DNA of 64,000 nucleotides from Haemonchus contortus. Lineage: Eukaryota > Nematoda > Chromadorea > Rhabditida > Trichostrongylidae. The stretch spans positions 35,375,145 to 35,439,144 of the forward strand of contig LS997565.1 in NCBI GenBank assembly GCA_000469685.2, read 5' to 3'. Shown in pieces: positions 12,470 through 25,394 of this stretch. The notes beneath the pieces were generated by a model that had not been told where the DNA came from, did no database searches, and saw only the letters and a list, made by a program, of their open reading frames with translations. Both the position numbers and the translations under genes were made by a program. Numbering within the stretch: position 1 is the stretch's first letter; each line of letters opens with the position of its first letter.

Positions 12470-13727
12470 TAAAATGATTGTCTTAAACAAAGATACTTTT
12501 CTCAAGTTCTGATGATACTGGGGATGGGGAATTGATTTCAAAGTACAAGTACAAGACAATATTTCTACATTGCTTTCAGTGTGTATTACAAATCTCAAAA
12601 GTCACATTTATTGAAATGATCATTTTGTGTCATGGTTCGACACTTTGCAACGTTGATCCATTGATTCAGCTGTTGCAGTTTTCTTCGGAGCTGCTTTTGC
12701 TTCTACCCAATTGTAGCAACTCGACTTTGGGATTGCACTGAAAAAATGTCGAATCACAAGCCAGTCACTAGATTCCGTTGAATTATTGAACAATTCTCGC
12801 TATAGTTGTTCTTTCAAGATACGACTACTCATACTCTTCATACCAATACCCTTCATAGTTCCTTGCGCATTTACAAACGCATTGCATGAAAACTCGGAGA
12901 AATTCGTAGTCTATTCGGTTGACGCATTGGTCCTTCTTGTTTCCCTTTCTCCTACTGATAAGTGTTATGATCTACGGGGTACGAATAACATACAAGTCAA
13001 ATCTTTTCAAGCCTTGCCGCCACACATCAATTTGGTGGTTACGATCCAGTGTCAAGCCAGACTAGAAAGCAATACAAACCCTTGTCAATCTCATACGAGT
13101 ATATGGAGGAGGTACACAGTTGGCTCTAAACACTTCATTATTACATGGGAGCTGATGGAAATTGGCATGCTTCAGAATCGTGATACAGGATATGAAACGA
13201 GGAGAAAACAGCCAGTGATTTCGGTTGAGAGAAACTATAGCCGGAACTCGAGCTCCCAGACCTGAGTTCGTCAACCTTGAAGGTTCGAGGCTCTTATTAA
13301 ACAGACACGTGGACAGCTGGCCAAAATACCCCCCCCCCCCCCCCCCGCCACCACGACAACGTCAAACTGCCCACGGCGACACGGCGAAGGTAAGGTTAGG
13401 CTACACCAGAGTGCTGGCGTCTTTCATGCGCCGCATTTCGTGGGTGATGTAATGTTACCTATATGGATGCATTCCCCAGAGTAATCCCTCCGTTAGATTA
13501 TGTACTGCCCTCAGACCTATAAGAGCCATAAAACAGGAAAGAAGCTTAAAGACGAGTAAATTCACCAGTAATAATTGTTTGCGTAGGCGACGGAGAAGTC
13601 ATCTTTCTGAAAGTGACGAACTGAAGAAATTTCCGTCTAACCGTTCTGGAAAAGAAAGTATGTTCAATAAGAATGTTGGAAAGGCGCATAGGAATTATGC
13701 TGCATGTAGTCACGAAGAAAAAATGGT
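12470..13727. other. Gap downstream of gene B: one unassigned ORF and a poly-C run
   Basis: This holds the longest single ORF of the window (12,786-13,265 +, 159 codons). Its N-terminus is hydrophobic, but there is no family likeness, no partner exon and no paralogous copy, so it is not called as a gene. A run of 18 C at 13,329-13,346 follows. Confidence 0.35.
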
Positions 13728-16700
13728 TTACTTATTCAGCACTATAAGAAGTATTGGATTCAGGTAGGAGAACAAAATCCATATGCAGTTGATGACACAT
13801 TGATGATAATCTTCCGTAAATCCTAACAATGCTGAAAATTAGCACTTATATAAGATATGGTAATCTAATTATTTTCTCTGATTTAGTAGTTCATCTCGGT
13901 CACAAAGTACGATCAGAGCTGCCCATCATATCCCTGTTAAAGGAGTAGAATGTTCTCCAGTTAAAAATGTTTCCCCTGTTTTGAGAGTAAGAGAATTAAA
14001 ATTGTACCTGAACCATGCCAGCTTGTCATCAACCCAAGCATCCAACCATTAAGAAATGTTGCCTGACAAAATATGAGGATCTCATGTCGATGCGATCGTC
14101 CTGAGCTCACATGTCTTTTGCTCTGAAATATCAGAGATGATCATATACTACAACATTTACTGCGATATTCAAGCCAGTGAGCTAGTGGAAAGGAGGGGGA
14201 GATGTACGTATATATCAGCGCCATTGGGGGAAGAAGGATCTTGATGAAAGCATTCCTTCAAAAGCAAATGCTCATCTAATTAGTCGTTCAATAGAGACTT
14301 CTTGACCAGGCCTCATTCTGTTGAATGAATGACAGTTTTTAGATGTATCTATGAGAATATTCAAAACTTATAGACTAATAATATGGTTGAAACTTACCAA
14401 CACAAAGTGAACAATTATTCCCAGGTAAATGAGGTAGGAAGACAAAATTGTTGGCACGCACCATCCGAGTTCAATGAACTAAAAGAGGAACAGTGTAAAT
14501 CTTGAATATCTTCACAACTGTGCGCGAATCATCAGTAGGTTTTGACACTTTCAAATATGGACTTACAGTAGCGCTCAAAAGTATGTACATATTTGGCCAA
14601 ATGCTACTCCAGTCGTAATTTCGGTCGTAACTCCTTTCCTGCTGGATCTAATCATGCGAAATTCCAATATGTGTAGCATGAGTTCAGTTTGAATATTTAC
14701 CACTATTGACCCTCAATCTGATCATGTTCCACATATCCCAAAGAGCTTGATATCAAAATTAAATGGAAATACAGATGATGGACCTTCTGGGAGTTCTTTC
14801 CTTTTTGCTATGTTCAAAGTGTACGAGCGCTAATGCCAAACACAGTAGATGAGAAAAACGCATATAAGGTGCGAATAATTGCAGACGTCACAAACTTGCT
14901 TTCAGCATAGTCTACAAACGTCTTCCCCTTAGTTACGTGGACATTGCTGCTTTGCAGTCAAATAGTGTTGGATAGTGTGAAATACGCTTCAGTTAAACAT
15001 AGGAGAATTTCATGCGATTTGCTCCACTGAGAAAAAAGTTACAGCCAAAAAAGCGCTTGGCCGAGATTTTTTGAGCGCTACTGTATATTAGAGCAGATTA
15101 TGGGAAAAACACGCTTTCCTATGAGTTTGTGAAACAAGAAAAGCTATTGTAATTATTGAATAATCTATTATGGGTTTTGTAAATGACACGGGAACGTTGA
15201 CTTTGTTCCATTTGAAGGTTGTGAATTTTGAACGAGCTCAGAAATGGCGTCCTCGAACGCCCGTCTTGATGTGCCCCTCGAGGAACGTGCAAAGCAGCAT
15301 TTTCATGACGCATTGTACGAAAACTAGTTGGCCTCCATACCGCCTATACATTTAATAACTTGAAGTGGCGTTAGCGTGTCTGAATAGCGAACTACGCTCC
15401 AGTCGGACAAACGTTCAACGAGAAAAAGAAGAAGATCCGGATACATAGCTTTATACATCACTGTGCTCGAGAATGGGAAGTCTACGGTACATACAGTGTG
15501 TTTCAAAAGTATGTGCACACCCAACATTTTGTTTTTTTGGAGATACCATTGCTTTCTGTAACCTGTGACCTTTACCATTGAATTCCTTGTGTGCTATAAC
15601 CTTCGAACCCTTACTCTGAGAAAACATCATAGATGCTAACATAATTTTTTATTAAAGAAAAATTTTTCCTTTGTTTCAAAAGTATGTGCACACTTAGCAG
15701 AAAACAAAAATATAACCAAGAACAGAAATCAATAGGGCTCTCTCAATTTCTGTAAAGGTTATCGACCACGGGGAATCGTTTGAAAATGGTTCCGTTGAGG
15801 TAGGTTCTTTAGTTAACTTTAAAATGAAAAATTTTGAGTGTGCACGCACTTTTGGAACGGCAACCGGGTCGCTTTTTTTCATACATTGCTAGATTCACTC
15901 AAAACCCTGGCAGCTATCGCTCACAACCTATTCCTGGCCGTCCACGTATTTTGACTGCTGAGGACAACAAGAGAATAGCCCGCTCTGTGGCGAAAACTTC
16001 TTTGTCTGTGAGTCAGATCCGAGATGGGTTTATCAGTCTCGCGTACGACCGTTTTGCGCTCTATCCGCTCCGATGAGTATATCTTACAAATAGGATGAAG
16101 AAGGCTTCTCGTCTCAGTACTCGCCACAAGCAGTCAAGGCTGGAGTTTACTCGCCCAGACCATCAAAGAGCCTCCTCCGGAATTCCTTTTCAAAAACAAG
16201 AGTGGCTTTCGGCGAAGGTCCCCATAGTAATGATGAAATCCATAGGACTCATCGACATTGAACTTCTTTTCATCAGAGAAGATCACCTAAGAATAATATG
16301 GGTACAACACGCTGTTTGTTCTAAAAGTAGGAGAATCCTGAAAGTTCTTGAACAACCGTACCTCGTCCCATGATGTTGCCATGTTCCCACGAGCAAACTC
16401 CAGCCTTGACAGCTTGTGGCGAGTACTGAGACGAGTAGCGTTTTTCATCGTCTCTCGTGTGATACACCCATCAGAGCAGATAGAGCGCCAAACGGTCGTA
16501 CACGAGACTGATAATCCCATCTGAGCTCGGATCTGACTCACAGACAAAGAAGTATTCGCCACAAAGCGGGCTATTCTACTTTTGTCCTGAGCAGTCAAAA
16601 TACGTGGACGGCCAGGAATAGGTTGTGAGCGATAGCTGCCAGGGTTTTGAATGAATCTAGCAATGTATGAAAAAGAGCGGCCCAGTTGCCGTTCCAAAAG

Positions 16701-19700
16701 TGCGTGCACACTCAAAATTTTTCATTCAAAAGGTAACTAAAGAACCTACCGTAGCGAAACCATTCTCAAACGATTCCTCGTAGTCGATAACCTCTACAGA
16801 AGTTTAGGGGGCCCTAATGATTCCTGATCTCGGTTATATTTCTGATTTTGCTAAGTGTGCACATACTTTTGAAACAAAGAAAAAATTTCCTTTAATAAAA
16901 AATTATGTTAGCAGCTACGATGTTTTCTCAGAGAAAGTGTTCGTAGCTTATCGCACACAAGGTGAAGGGTGGAGGTCACAGGTTACAGAAAGCAATGGTG
17001 TCCCCAAAAAAACAAAATATTTGGTGTGCACATTCTTTTGAAACACACGTATGATGATTCATAGTCACTCTAAAGCCCACTAATGGAGTCCTACTCATCA
17101 GATTGCTCCCCTAAATTTCGAAATGTTTCGACTTCCACTTCTACTACGCTACTTCCATCGCGAGTATGAGCGTATCAAACGAAATTGATCAGTTCGTCAA
17201 TCTCAATGACTGAATTACAACTTAGAAGTAGTGCTAAAACTTTTCTATTGTGCCAGTTTTTCTCGATCTTGCAGCCAAGATTGAATCTAATCGATACCTA
17301 AGAAATGCACGGTATGTAAGAGATCCTGATGGGATCTTATCTTCCAGGCTATGTAAAGGAAATGAAGCATTAAGAAGATGTGAAAATCAGAAAATTCATT
17401 TCGACTAATGTCTAGGCCAAAGTTTTGTTTTACCTTCAGATAAGGAGAGCTCCACATCGAGAAATCGTACTCCCATCCAACTCTGCCAAACACGAAGGCC
17501 ATACCAAACCAAGACCATAACCATACAGTAATTGTGAATAGCCACCCAACAATCAAAATGACCTAAAAATCATAAATGTAATTGGACATAAAACAGCGCG
17601 TCATATCGGCAGAATCCTGGTATGCATAATACCGGAGCAAGATTAATAGCGCTAGTAGAAATTCTATGGGTAAGTACATTGAATCTGTGATACTTTCATT
17701 CTCGTATGCTATCTACTTGTGCCACGAACCTTTTTTTGATAGAACGTTACCATGTGATGTGTCTTGTGAAGGAAATTGAATTGTCGATTTTTATGACGAT
17801 TCTCCTTATAGTGATTACTATCTGGGGGATCTTTTGCGGTCCAACTTAACCCATAAAGAAGTTTTGGGAACCTCTACATTTGGCAACAAGATGATGCCAC
17901 TGTGATAGAAGCATTGACCCCTTTCTTAAAGTCTGGTGAATGAAATCCATTGAAAGTTTCTGTGTCTAGCTGTTTGTCACGAAAGTTGTTTGTATGACTT
18001 GTCTGGTTGTTGTTCATGTTGGTGCCTGAATATTCACCTGACAAAAGTCTGTGGGCGGATTCGATGTAGTTTATTCTGAACAAGGTTGCTATTAAAGCTC
18101 TATTAGCTAGGTTTTGTCAGGTGTTTTTCTGAGGTATTGTCTTTCTTAGAACTTGAAACGGAACAGAACAATCAGTGAATATCAGATCAAAGGTCATCTT
18201 AATTCCATGAAAGCCCGTAGGTGGAGTCTGCAGGCGAACGTTGGGGCAAACAAACAGTATGAAGCACCTCATCAAAATTTTTTCTGCCGTAATGAATTCC
18301 CTCTTCACCCAGTATGCTTCATTCTTCTTTGCCCTTTCTGCGACGGTCCGAAAGAAACCAGTGTTGTCCGTGATGGTAATGTGAAAGTAAAGGGGTGAAA
18401 CTTCATAGCAGAAGGAGAAAAAAGTCGCTGCCAGGATAGAAGATAGGTGAAATTTGTAGAATAATCACTTACTAGCATAGGTAAAGATAGTTTGTTTGGA
18501 TCCATTCTCTTTTTGATTATAAGGATGCGGCTGATAGATAACACGAAAAGATATGGAAACATCGCTTGCCACAGGCTATTCACAGTTGATCCAATAAACT
18601 GAAATGAACTCTGTGACCACCAATAAATTGCAATCTCGACTGTTTACTTAGAAAATGCTATTGGTCCCGAACAGGTGTCATTGGAACCACACCGAATCGT
18701 ACAGACGGAATGTTCGGGTTTCCTATCATTTACAAAGTAGTAGATTTGATGGTTATGTGTTCCAATGACGAATGGCACTAAATTCGAATCAATTCTAATC
18801 GTACAATTCGAATTCATTTGGATAAATCGAGTTCATGCAGACCGATGTAATTTCGCTCATTCATTCGTCTTTGAAGTCGGCTCCCGTGGTTAAACTTATG
18901 GGGGTGGGCCAAAAGTACATGGCAGCGAAGATTAGCCAAGAACACCGCCTATAAGCGGCTTCCGTTCGGTGCTTGATTATGTCGGCTACAGATCCCCTTC
19001 AATATAGCATGTTGCGCAAAAAGAGTCAACCGTTTACTCTACACGTGAGGCTCCGAGCTAAATAGGCTAGGCTACATATGAAAAGCTCTTGTCGTTAGCA
19101 TCAGACCCTTTTAAGGCAGTCAGAATTTCTTTCATAAGACTCTTTGTGTACATTAACAAACTTGGTTCTATTTTTAGTTGCCAATTCAACTGCCATGGAA
19201 ACTAACATTCAACGAGTAATACAGGTGTAAAGAACGCCCTACAGGTGCAAAGAATGCCCGTTGAGGAAAATCATGTTACGGCTTAATTTATGAAGTCATA
19301 CATAATAACAAAACTGTGATACTTACACTTGAGAAGAAGCGAGAGCGTTGAATAATTTCCGGATAAATTGCGAAAAATCCGCTAACGAAATGGCATAGTA
19401 GTTGAAGGAAGTCAATGAAGTTAATGTGATTCATTAACCGATACATCGACATGTTTTTGATTTCTGGGTCCGTCCACATCACCTTAATTACTCATTAGAA
19501 TCGATCACCTCAATGATTATTGTATGACTCAAATTCATGTGAACAAAATAAATGCCGCGAAAATGCTTGGTTCAAGCAGAAACTTTTGCCAGTCCCGTGA
19601 ATCTTGTAATACAATACTGCTACTAATTCATGGTCAACCGACCGTCGCAAACCGTCGCTTCCCCATAACTTCAGCTAAAGTGCTCCAATCAAACTAAAAG

Positions 19701-21934
19701 TAAGACCACTGGAAAGCTTTTATCGTGAAGAACCCAAATATATAATAATCTTTCGGTTTTCTCAAAATTTTCGCCTTCCTTCCCGTAAAACGAAATTTGA
19801 GTCTTTCAGCAGCTGGGGTGTTACTTACGGATATGATCCGTCGTAAACCCTCCACTTCAATTGAGAACTTTGTTTCCAACTTTTAAAAGGCCTGCATTGT
19901 GCAACAATTGAGGAGGGCATAGAATCCTGATCATTTTGATACCCTTCATGTCATAATTTGAATATTTTCAGCTGAAAGCAGCGGTGCAAAGCAAATTACC
20001 AGATTTTTAGACATTTGCTATTCCTTCCAACCACGTATTTCGTATGACCACCATATGATTGCTTGTGGGGAATCCTGTCATGTCACAAATTTTCAATTTC
20101 TTCAATTTTGCAGCATAATTTTCATGAGGGTCAAAGAGTGAGTGAGTCTTTAGCTCCTGATGTGCTTCCCACAATATAACATAACCTTAAACTACCCACT
20201 TCAAAAGAAAACTTCATTCTGAGTTTTCTAAAGATATTTGGAATATGGACACATGAAATCATTGTTATTTCGATATCGTAATGATAGGATTCAGAAACAT
20301 TCAGCTGAAAACAGTGGTTTCAATGATCAACTTCTCAAGAATTTGCTAGTTCATTCCAGAAGTGCACTTCCTCAGTATGAAGTAAATTTCGTCGAAGTAA
20401 AACGTGAAGAAGAGTTTCTTGAAGATCCAGTTAGGAGCGAGTGTAAGCGGTTTTCTTTTTTTTTTGTAGTTGGCAAAGAAGAAAACCTATTGGGAAGCTC
20501 AAGCATCAAACATAGAAATGATGCCTTTGTCGTGTTTTACAATGTTTTCTACCCCGGTGAATTTTTTTGGTGTAGTTAAGCTAGTGGGCTGGTCTTCGGA
20601 TATTTCAGCAGAGCTCTACAGGGCTCGAAGTAGCTCGAGATCCTGCTAGTAATCCAAACATTAGCACTACTCCCTATCTATGCTGCGAGGGGCAATCTTC
20701 TGAGACGAAAACTTTTATAAGATCACCTGGGAGTATAAGATGTGTCAGAATTGTAATTTGCATTGAATAGATCGTAAAGGGTTCGTTGCATATTTCTGCT
20801 AAGATACTTTACGAAACCTCGCTTTTAGGAACACCACGGGTTGGCATGGTGTTCCTAGAAGGGCTCCTTGTTTTTCCCATAAGGAACGGCTTGGCTTTGA
20901 AGAGCAGATCCAAGTTCAAAATTAGGAAACATATGTCTCAATTTAAAAGCTACGTCAAGCCAGAAGGAGTTCCTTTTAACCTGTTCTGCACCACAGTACT
21001 GTACCATTGTGATACAGTTATTCGAGATGACACCTCGTTCTTCTTTATTTCACTGCTTCTCACATTTCCATACTCGCGGCTCCCCTGTTGCACAACGTCA
21101 GAAGCTCTCAAGGAAAAGAAAGAGAAGAGCTAAGAAAGCAATGCACTTTTGCCATAAAGCTTGCTGAGTCATGACCATGTTCACATTTTTGGTATCATCA
21201 GCTAGGTTCTAACAGAACGGCTTGGAAAAGAAAGCTCAAATTGGAAGTCATAGCTCACAATAAAAACATGACGCAAGGTGCGGTATGACAGAACAATGGA
21301 TTTTCTACAAATGTTGAAGAGTAGAAAGAGAGAAGAGGCGACTTCACTGATATTGCTCAGAACATGCCGTGCATGTGCCTTTGAGTTAAGTGGTAACAGT
21401 TAAGGAAATATTTATTTAATAAGAAAAAGTCTCGTAAGAAAAAGGGTCTCTACGTCTAAATCTGGTTCGATCAAGCTTGCAAGGAATTAGCAAAAGGTTT
21501 TCGGGAAGCAGGAGTATTCGGTTCCGAACCATAATAAGTTTTGGTTTTCCCCCAGAACTCACAAAATTCAACACGGCGATGTTTGAGTGGGGGATTCTGT
21601 TGCCGTAACCCAAAGGGTTTGTTACTGTCTTGTGAAATCTAATATTTAATAACCGCTTGTCGTTTGTTATGAATTGGATAAGAGAACAGAAAAACTTTTC
21701 TTTGAAAAATTTAGTCGATATTTCACCAGCAAATGTGACCTGCACAATAATATGCTAATATTAAGCAAAGATAAAGGTGTAACTTAATCTCACCCAGTTG
21801 AATATGCAATAAAAAGGAATCATAGCGAATGCTAGGCTGGAGTAAATGATTCCTATTGTAACGGCTTCTGGATTAGAGTTGACAGTAAAAAGATAAGGTC
21901 TTTCATAATATTGAGTTGACTTAGTGTTCTCCAT
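13728..21934 (-). CDS. Srt-type serpentine chemoreceptor, complete (gene B)
   Basis: Seven exons on the minus strand: 21794-21934, 19327-19482, 18473-18598, 17434-17562, 14398-14478, 14008-14122 and 13728-13831. They total 852 nt, with phases that join without a break, giving 283 residues and a TAA stop. Exon 1 starts at the ATG of MENTKSTQYYERPYL, matching gene A. Helices: residues about 24-46 (exon 1), MSMYRLMNHINFIDFLQLL (exon 2), SLWQAMFPYLFVLSISRIL (exon 3), a Trp-rich helix with WLFTITVWLWSWFGM (exon 4), SSYLIYLGIIVHFVL (exon 5). A basic loop SKRHVSSGRSHRHE precedes helix 6, and helix 7 ends SYLNPILLIVLNK. The NP motif near the end is usual for nematode 7TM receptors. Likely role: plasma-membrane chemosensory GPCR; ligand unknown. 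Intron 4 contains two DNA elements, but every exon is open. Confidence 0.8.
14566..15083. mobile_element. TA-flanked MITE in intron 4 of gene B
   Basis: The left end is TA then CAGTAGCGCTCAAAA; the right end is TTTTGAGCGCTACTG then TA. Length 518 bp. The second layer of the inverted repeat is TTTGGCCAAA-like at the left and GCTTGGCCGAG at the right. No transposase is readable. The TA site and CAGT ends place it with Tc1-like elements. Confidence 0.75.
15494..17049. mobile_element. Head-to-head rearranged Tc1-like transposon
   Basis: TA-flanked, with terminal repeats beginning CAGTGTGTTTCAAAAGTATG on the left and inverted on the right (ending CTTTTGAAACACACG). Both halves carry the same N-terminal transposase coding region in opposite directions: plus 15,834-16,076 and minus 16,287-16,715, each starting MSVHALLERQ and containing GRPRILTA, the DNA-binding part of Tc1 transposases. 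Between them, on the minus strand at about 16,130-16,290, are fragments of the catalytic core: VIFSDEKKFN, with a DDE aspartate, and GGGSLMVWA. The minus frame runs into a shift before the core, so no intact transposase can be made. It sits in intron 4 of gene B. Confidence 0.82.
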
Positions 21935-22869
21935 TCAGAAAGGGAATAGATCTGAAAAAAATAAATCTTCCAAAAAATCTCAGAAATAACTCACGGTCAC
22001 GTTCTATGAGCGGATAAGAAGTGCTCGTGATATCAGCCTAAGCCCGGAAAAAAGCTTAGAGGAAGCCCAAACTAGAGCTTGACATTTTAGGTAAGGACTT
22101 AGAATTAGTTGACCTCCATCCCAACCAAGCATTCACTTGGAAAATAGGAACCGACATACCAAAGAAAGAGTCCGTTTTGGAAAACGCTGAAATGTAATAA
22201 TTGGAAAGAGTTTGGACTCGGAGTGGTCCGACAAATCGCCACGAACAACGTGACTATGGGTATTGTTTTTGATAGCATTTTTGAAGCGAATGAAAAAACC
22301 CTATCAGCTTTGAACAGATGTTTTTGACTTGGTCAAACAGATGCCTCAATAATATTTTTGTTAAGTGTTACGAAAGTAAACAGCCGTTTTTCTAGGAAAG
22401 AAGTGTGACATCTTTTCTAATTGAATCTCTTATGACTAGATATGCATCACAGATCGTTAATCGCTTAGAGGAAACAGTTGGATCCTTCAGACCGAATACG
22501 TGTCTGTCCCGAATGCTTCTGCTGTACAGGAGTTCGAAGCAGTGAGCGGGTCTACCTTATGGAACTTCTTATTATTTCTGATAAACCAGAAAAGAGACAA
22601 GTTCACTAAACTCGAGTAGGCCCAGCTTATGCCTGTTTGTCTTGTCTCACCACTTAGGGGAATGGGACTGAGATGGTGTAAGAATAGGTAGAATGTGGAT
22701 TCTATCTTTTTTTTCAATAGAAGGAGATAGTAAGAAGCTGAGCTGACTCTGTTAATTGGATAATATCTGAGCTCAACTTCCAACTAATCTCTGCATTTTT
22801 GTCAGGGGGTAACTTTCATCACCTAGGCTACGCATATTAAGCTGAGTTTTCAGTGCTTTCGCTTTCTTG

Positions 22870-23583
22870 GGATGGCGAGGATCGAATTAAAATAGGTGAC
22901 TCACCTGTAAAGGAAACCTCTTCTTGTGATCACTGACAAGATGGAGGAACTGGTAAGTTAGTAGAAAGCAGGGTGGGCAGCCTTCGGACCTCTGGATCAA
23001 GCCACTCCCCATTTGGCTGATCCGTAACTTCACGATTATCTGTTCGATTGCAGAGTTCTTTTTGCGTTCTGTTACGCGTCAGAGACATTGGTGGACCCGG
23101 GCCGGGCATTCATCTGGAGGCCTTCGGGGGTATGTCAAAGAGCGCTCGAGAAATACCTTCCGAGGTCCAACCGGCCCATTTAATATCAAGTGTACCCCAT
23201 AGCTCTTATATGCGCGGAACGTCCCCTTTTTCGGCTAAAATTTTGATGGTCGCATCATGAGAGGAGACGATGGCAGATGAATAGGCAGAACAGTTTAGCG
23301 AGCCCCTGTAGGATTTCCGCGATCAAGGGAAGGCCCGGTGCAAGATGGGGAATATGTTCGTCGATCACGTAAAACATCTGCGAATGCAGCCAATCAACTC
23401 CCCACGCCTTCTTTGTCGGACTTTTAGTCAACCTTGGATGGCGATCGCCAATTACAGAAACGAGTGGTTCGCCATTGTGCTCGCACATGAATGAAGCCGT
23501 ATTATCCGTAGAAGATTCAGGTAGCAGGGATCGGGAATTGAGGAAATAGAGCTGGTCGAGAAGCCCTCCATGCCCCTTAAATA
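22870..23583 (-). pseudogene. Decayed coding-like stretch beside the 291-bp array
   Basis: A minus-strand frame (23,255-23,656, 133 codons) runs from the first tandem unit into single-copy sequence and continues, after a stop, with a further coding-like run to about 23,100 that has in-frame stops. Its composition looks coding (residues such as GVDWLHSQMFYVIDEH), but I do not recognise the family. The N-terminal part is repeat-derived, also seen at 25,159-25,353 in the same reading (VSGLYISW). It may be the remnant of the element that seeded the array. Confidence 0.3.
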
Positions 23584-24747
23584 TCCATGATATATATAAA
23601 CCGCTAACTTTGTGTGTCCGTTTGTATGCCCGTTTGCGCGTCCTTCCAAAAGTCACGTAGGCAAATGATTAAGTGCGTTATCAATCAAGCGGATACATAT
23701 ATTTCATTAGATGAGAATCTAAGGTCATTAGCGGTCGGATAGGTCTTGCCGAAAGTGATATCGAAGCGAAGAGGAATCTGATCTTTCATTGAGTTACAAA
23801 CTTTGCTGGGAGCGGTCGTAAAAAGCGTTCTCCTGACTATTCACTGTCATGCTAAATCCCTATACTATGGACAATCCATGATATATATAAACCGCTAACT
23901 TTGTGTGTCCGTTTGTACGCCCGTTTGTGCGTCCTTCCAAAAGTCACGTAGGCAAATGATTAAATGCGTTATCAATCAAGCGGATACATATATTTCATTA
24001 GATGAGAATCTAAGGTCATTAGCGGTAGGATAGGTCTTGCCGAAAGTGATATCGAAGCGAAGAGGAATCTGATCTTTCATTGAGTTACAAACTTTGCTGG
24101 AAGCGGTCGTAAAAAGCGTTCTCCTGACTATTCACTGTCATGCTAAATCCCTATACTATGGACAATCCATGATATATATAAACCGCTAACTTTGTGTGTC
24201 CGTTTGTACGCCCGTTTGTGCGTCCTTCCAAAAGTCACGTAGGCAAATGATTAAATGCGTTATCAATCAAGCGGATACATATATTTCATTAGATGAGAAT
24301 CTAAGGTCATTAGCGGTAGGATAGGTCTTGCCGAAAGTGATATCGAAGCGAAGAGGAATCTGATCTTTCATTGAGTTACAAACTTTGCTGGGAGCGGTCG
24401 TAAAAAGCGTTCTCCTAACTATTCACTGTCATGCTAAATCCCTATACTATGGACAATCCATGATATATATAAACCGCTAACTTTGTGTGTCCGTTTGTAT
24501 GCCCGTTTGTGCGTCCTTCCAAAAGTCACGTAGGCAAATGATTAAATGCGTTATCAATCAAGCGGATACATATATTTCATTAGATGAGAATCTAAGGTCA
24601 TTAGCGGTAGGATAGGTCTTGCCGAAAGTGATATCGAAGCGAAGAGGAATCTGATCTTTCATTGAGTTACAAACTTTGCTGGGAGCGGTCGTAAAAAGCG
24701 TTCTCCTGACTATTCACTGTCATGCTAAATCCCTATACTATGGACAA
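23584..24747 (+). repeat. Tandem array: four 291-bp units
   Basis: Units start at 23,584, 23,875, 24,166 and 24,457 with TCCATGATATATATAAACCG and end TATACTATGGACAA. The period is exactly 291 bp with no length change, and only a handful of substitutions separate the units. Such uniformity points to recent expansion or conversion. A partial, diverged start of the same unit occurs at 25,283-25,370. Confidence 0.93.
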
Positions 24748-25282
24748 TTCAACTATCGGTTCCCAGCCAACTGAGGGAAGAGAGAGGTTAGGCTTCGTGG
24801 GCAAAAAAAACTTTTTGCTCTCGAATAATTTTTATCGAAAGTACCTTTGCATTTAACCTATTTTCCAGACTAGACGCGTATTTTTCCATAGAAACATAAT
24901 CGAAAATCCATCAAATCCATAGGAATCTAATCTAATCGAAATCTCCATTTTTAAGTGTGAATTTCGCTCACAGATGCGCACTCCACTTTCCACAAGAACT
25001 TTTCACTTCATAATACTTGAGTAGCTAGATGAAGGGAAAACTCCGGCGAAATCTACACGACACCTTATCATATGTGAAGCGCTTGCGTCTGATTGTTTGT
25101 TTGTTCTTTCAATTGTACAGAAATTCGAATTACCTCAGGATGCATCTGCATGATTCGGTCAAGTTTGGTATGGGTTGGGCATGGGGCAAAACCAAAAGAG
25201 CACATTTGATCCACCTACAGGGGTGGGACATGCACAGGAGTGGGTGGTGACATGGGCAGAACTTCTCAAATATCCATCCATC
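24748..25282. other. Spacer, nothing recognised
   Basis: AT-rich sequence between the tandem array and the partial unit at 25,283. No exon, RNA gene or clear inverted repeat is seen. Confidence 0.4.
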
Positions 25283-25394
25283 CATGATATATATAAACCG
25301 CTAACTTTGTGTGCCCGTTTGTATGCCCGTTTGTGCGTCCGCCACGTAGGCACGATAAGGATTCAAGTGAAATAACACGTGAGCTTGGTGGAGA

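Noticed and set aside
12786..13265. 159-codon ORF, longest in the window
   Set aside because: Hydrophobic start but no family likeness, no partner exon and no paralogue; a chance ORF of this size is plausible in 64 kb.
18117..18308. Possible extra exon of gene B between exons 3 and 4
   Set aside because: Exons 3 and 4 already join in phase 0, and the frame shows no membrane helix or family likeness.
23584..24747. CRISPR-like regular array
   Set aside because: Units of 291 bp are contiguous without unique spacers and the genome is eukaryotic; this is satellite-type repetition.
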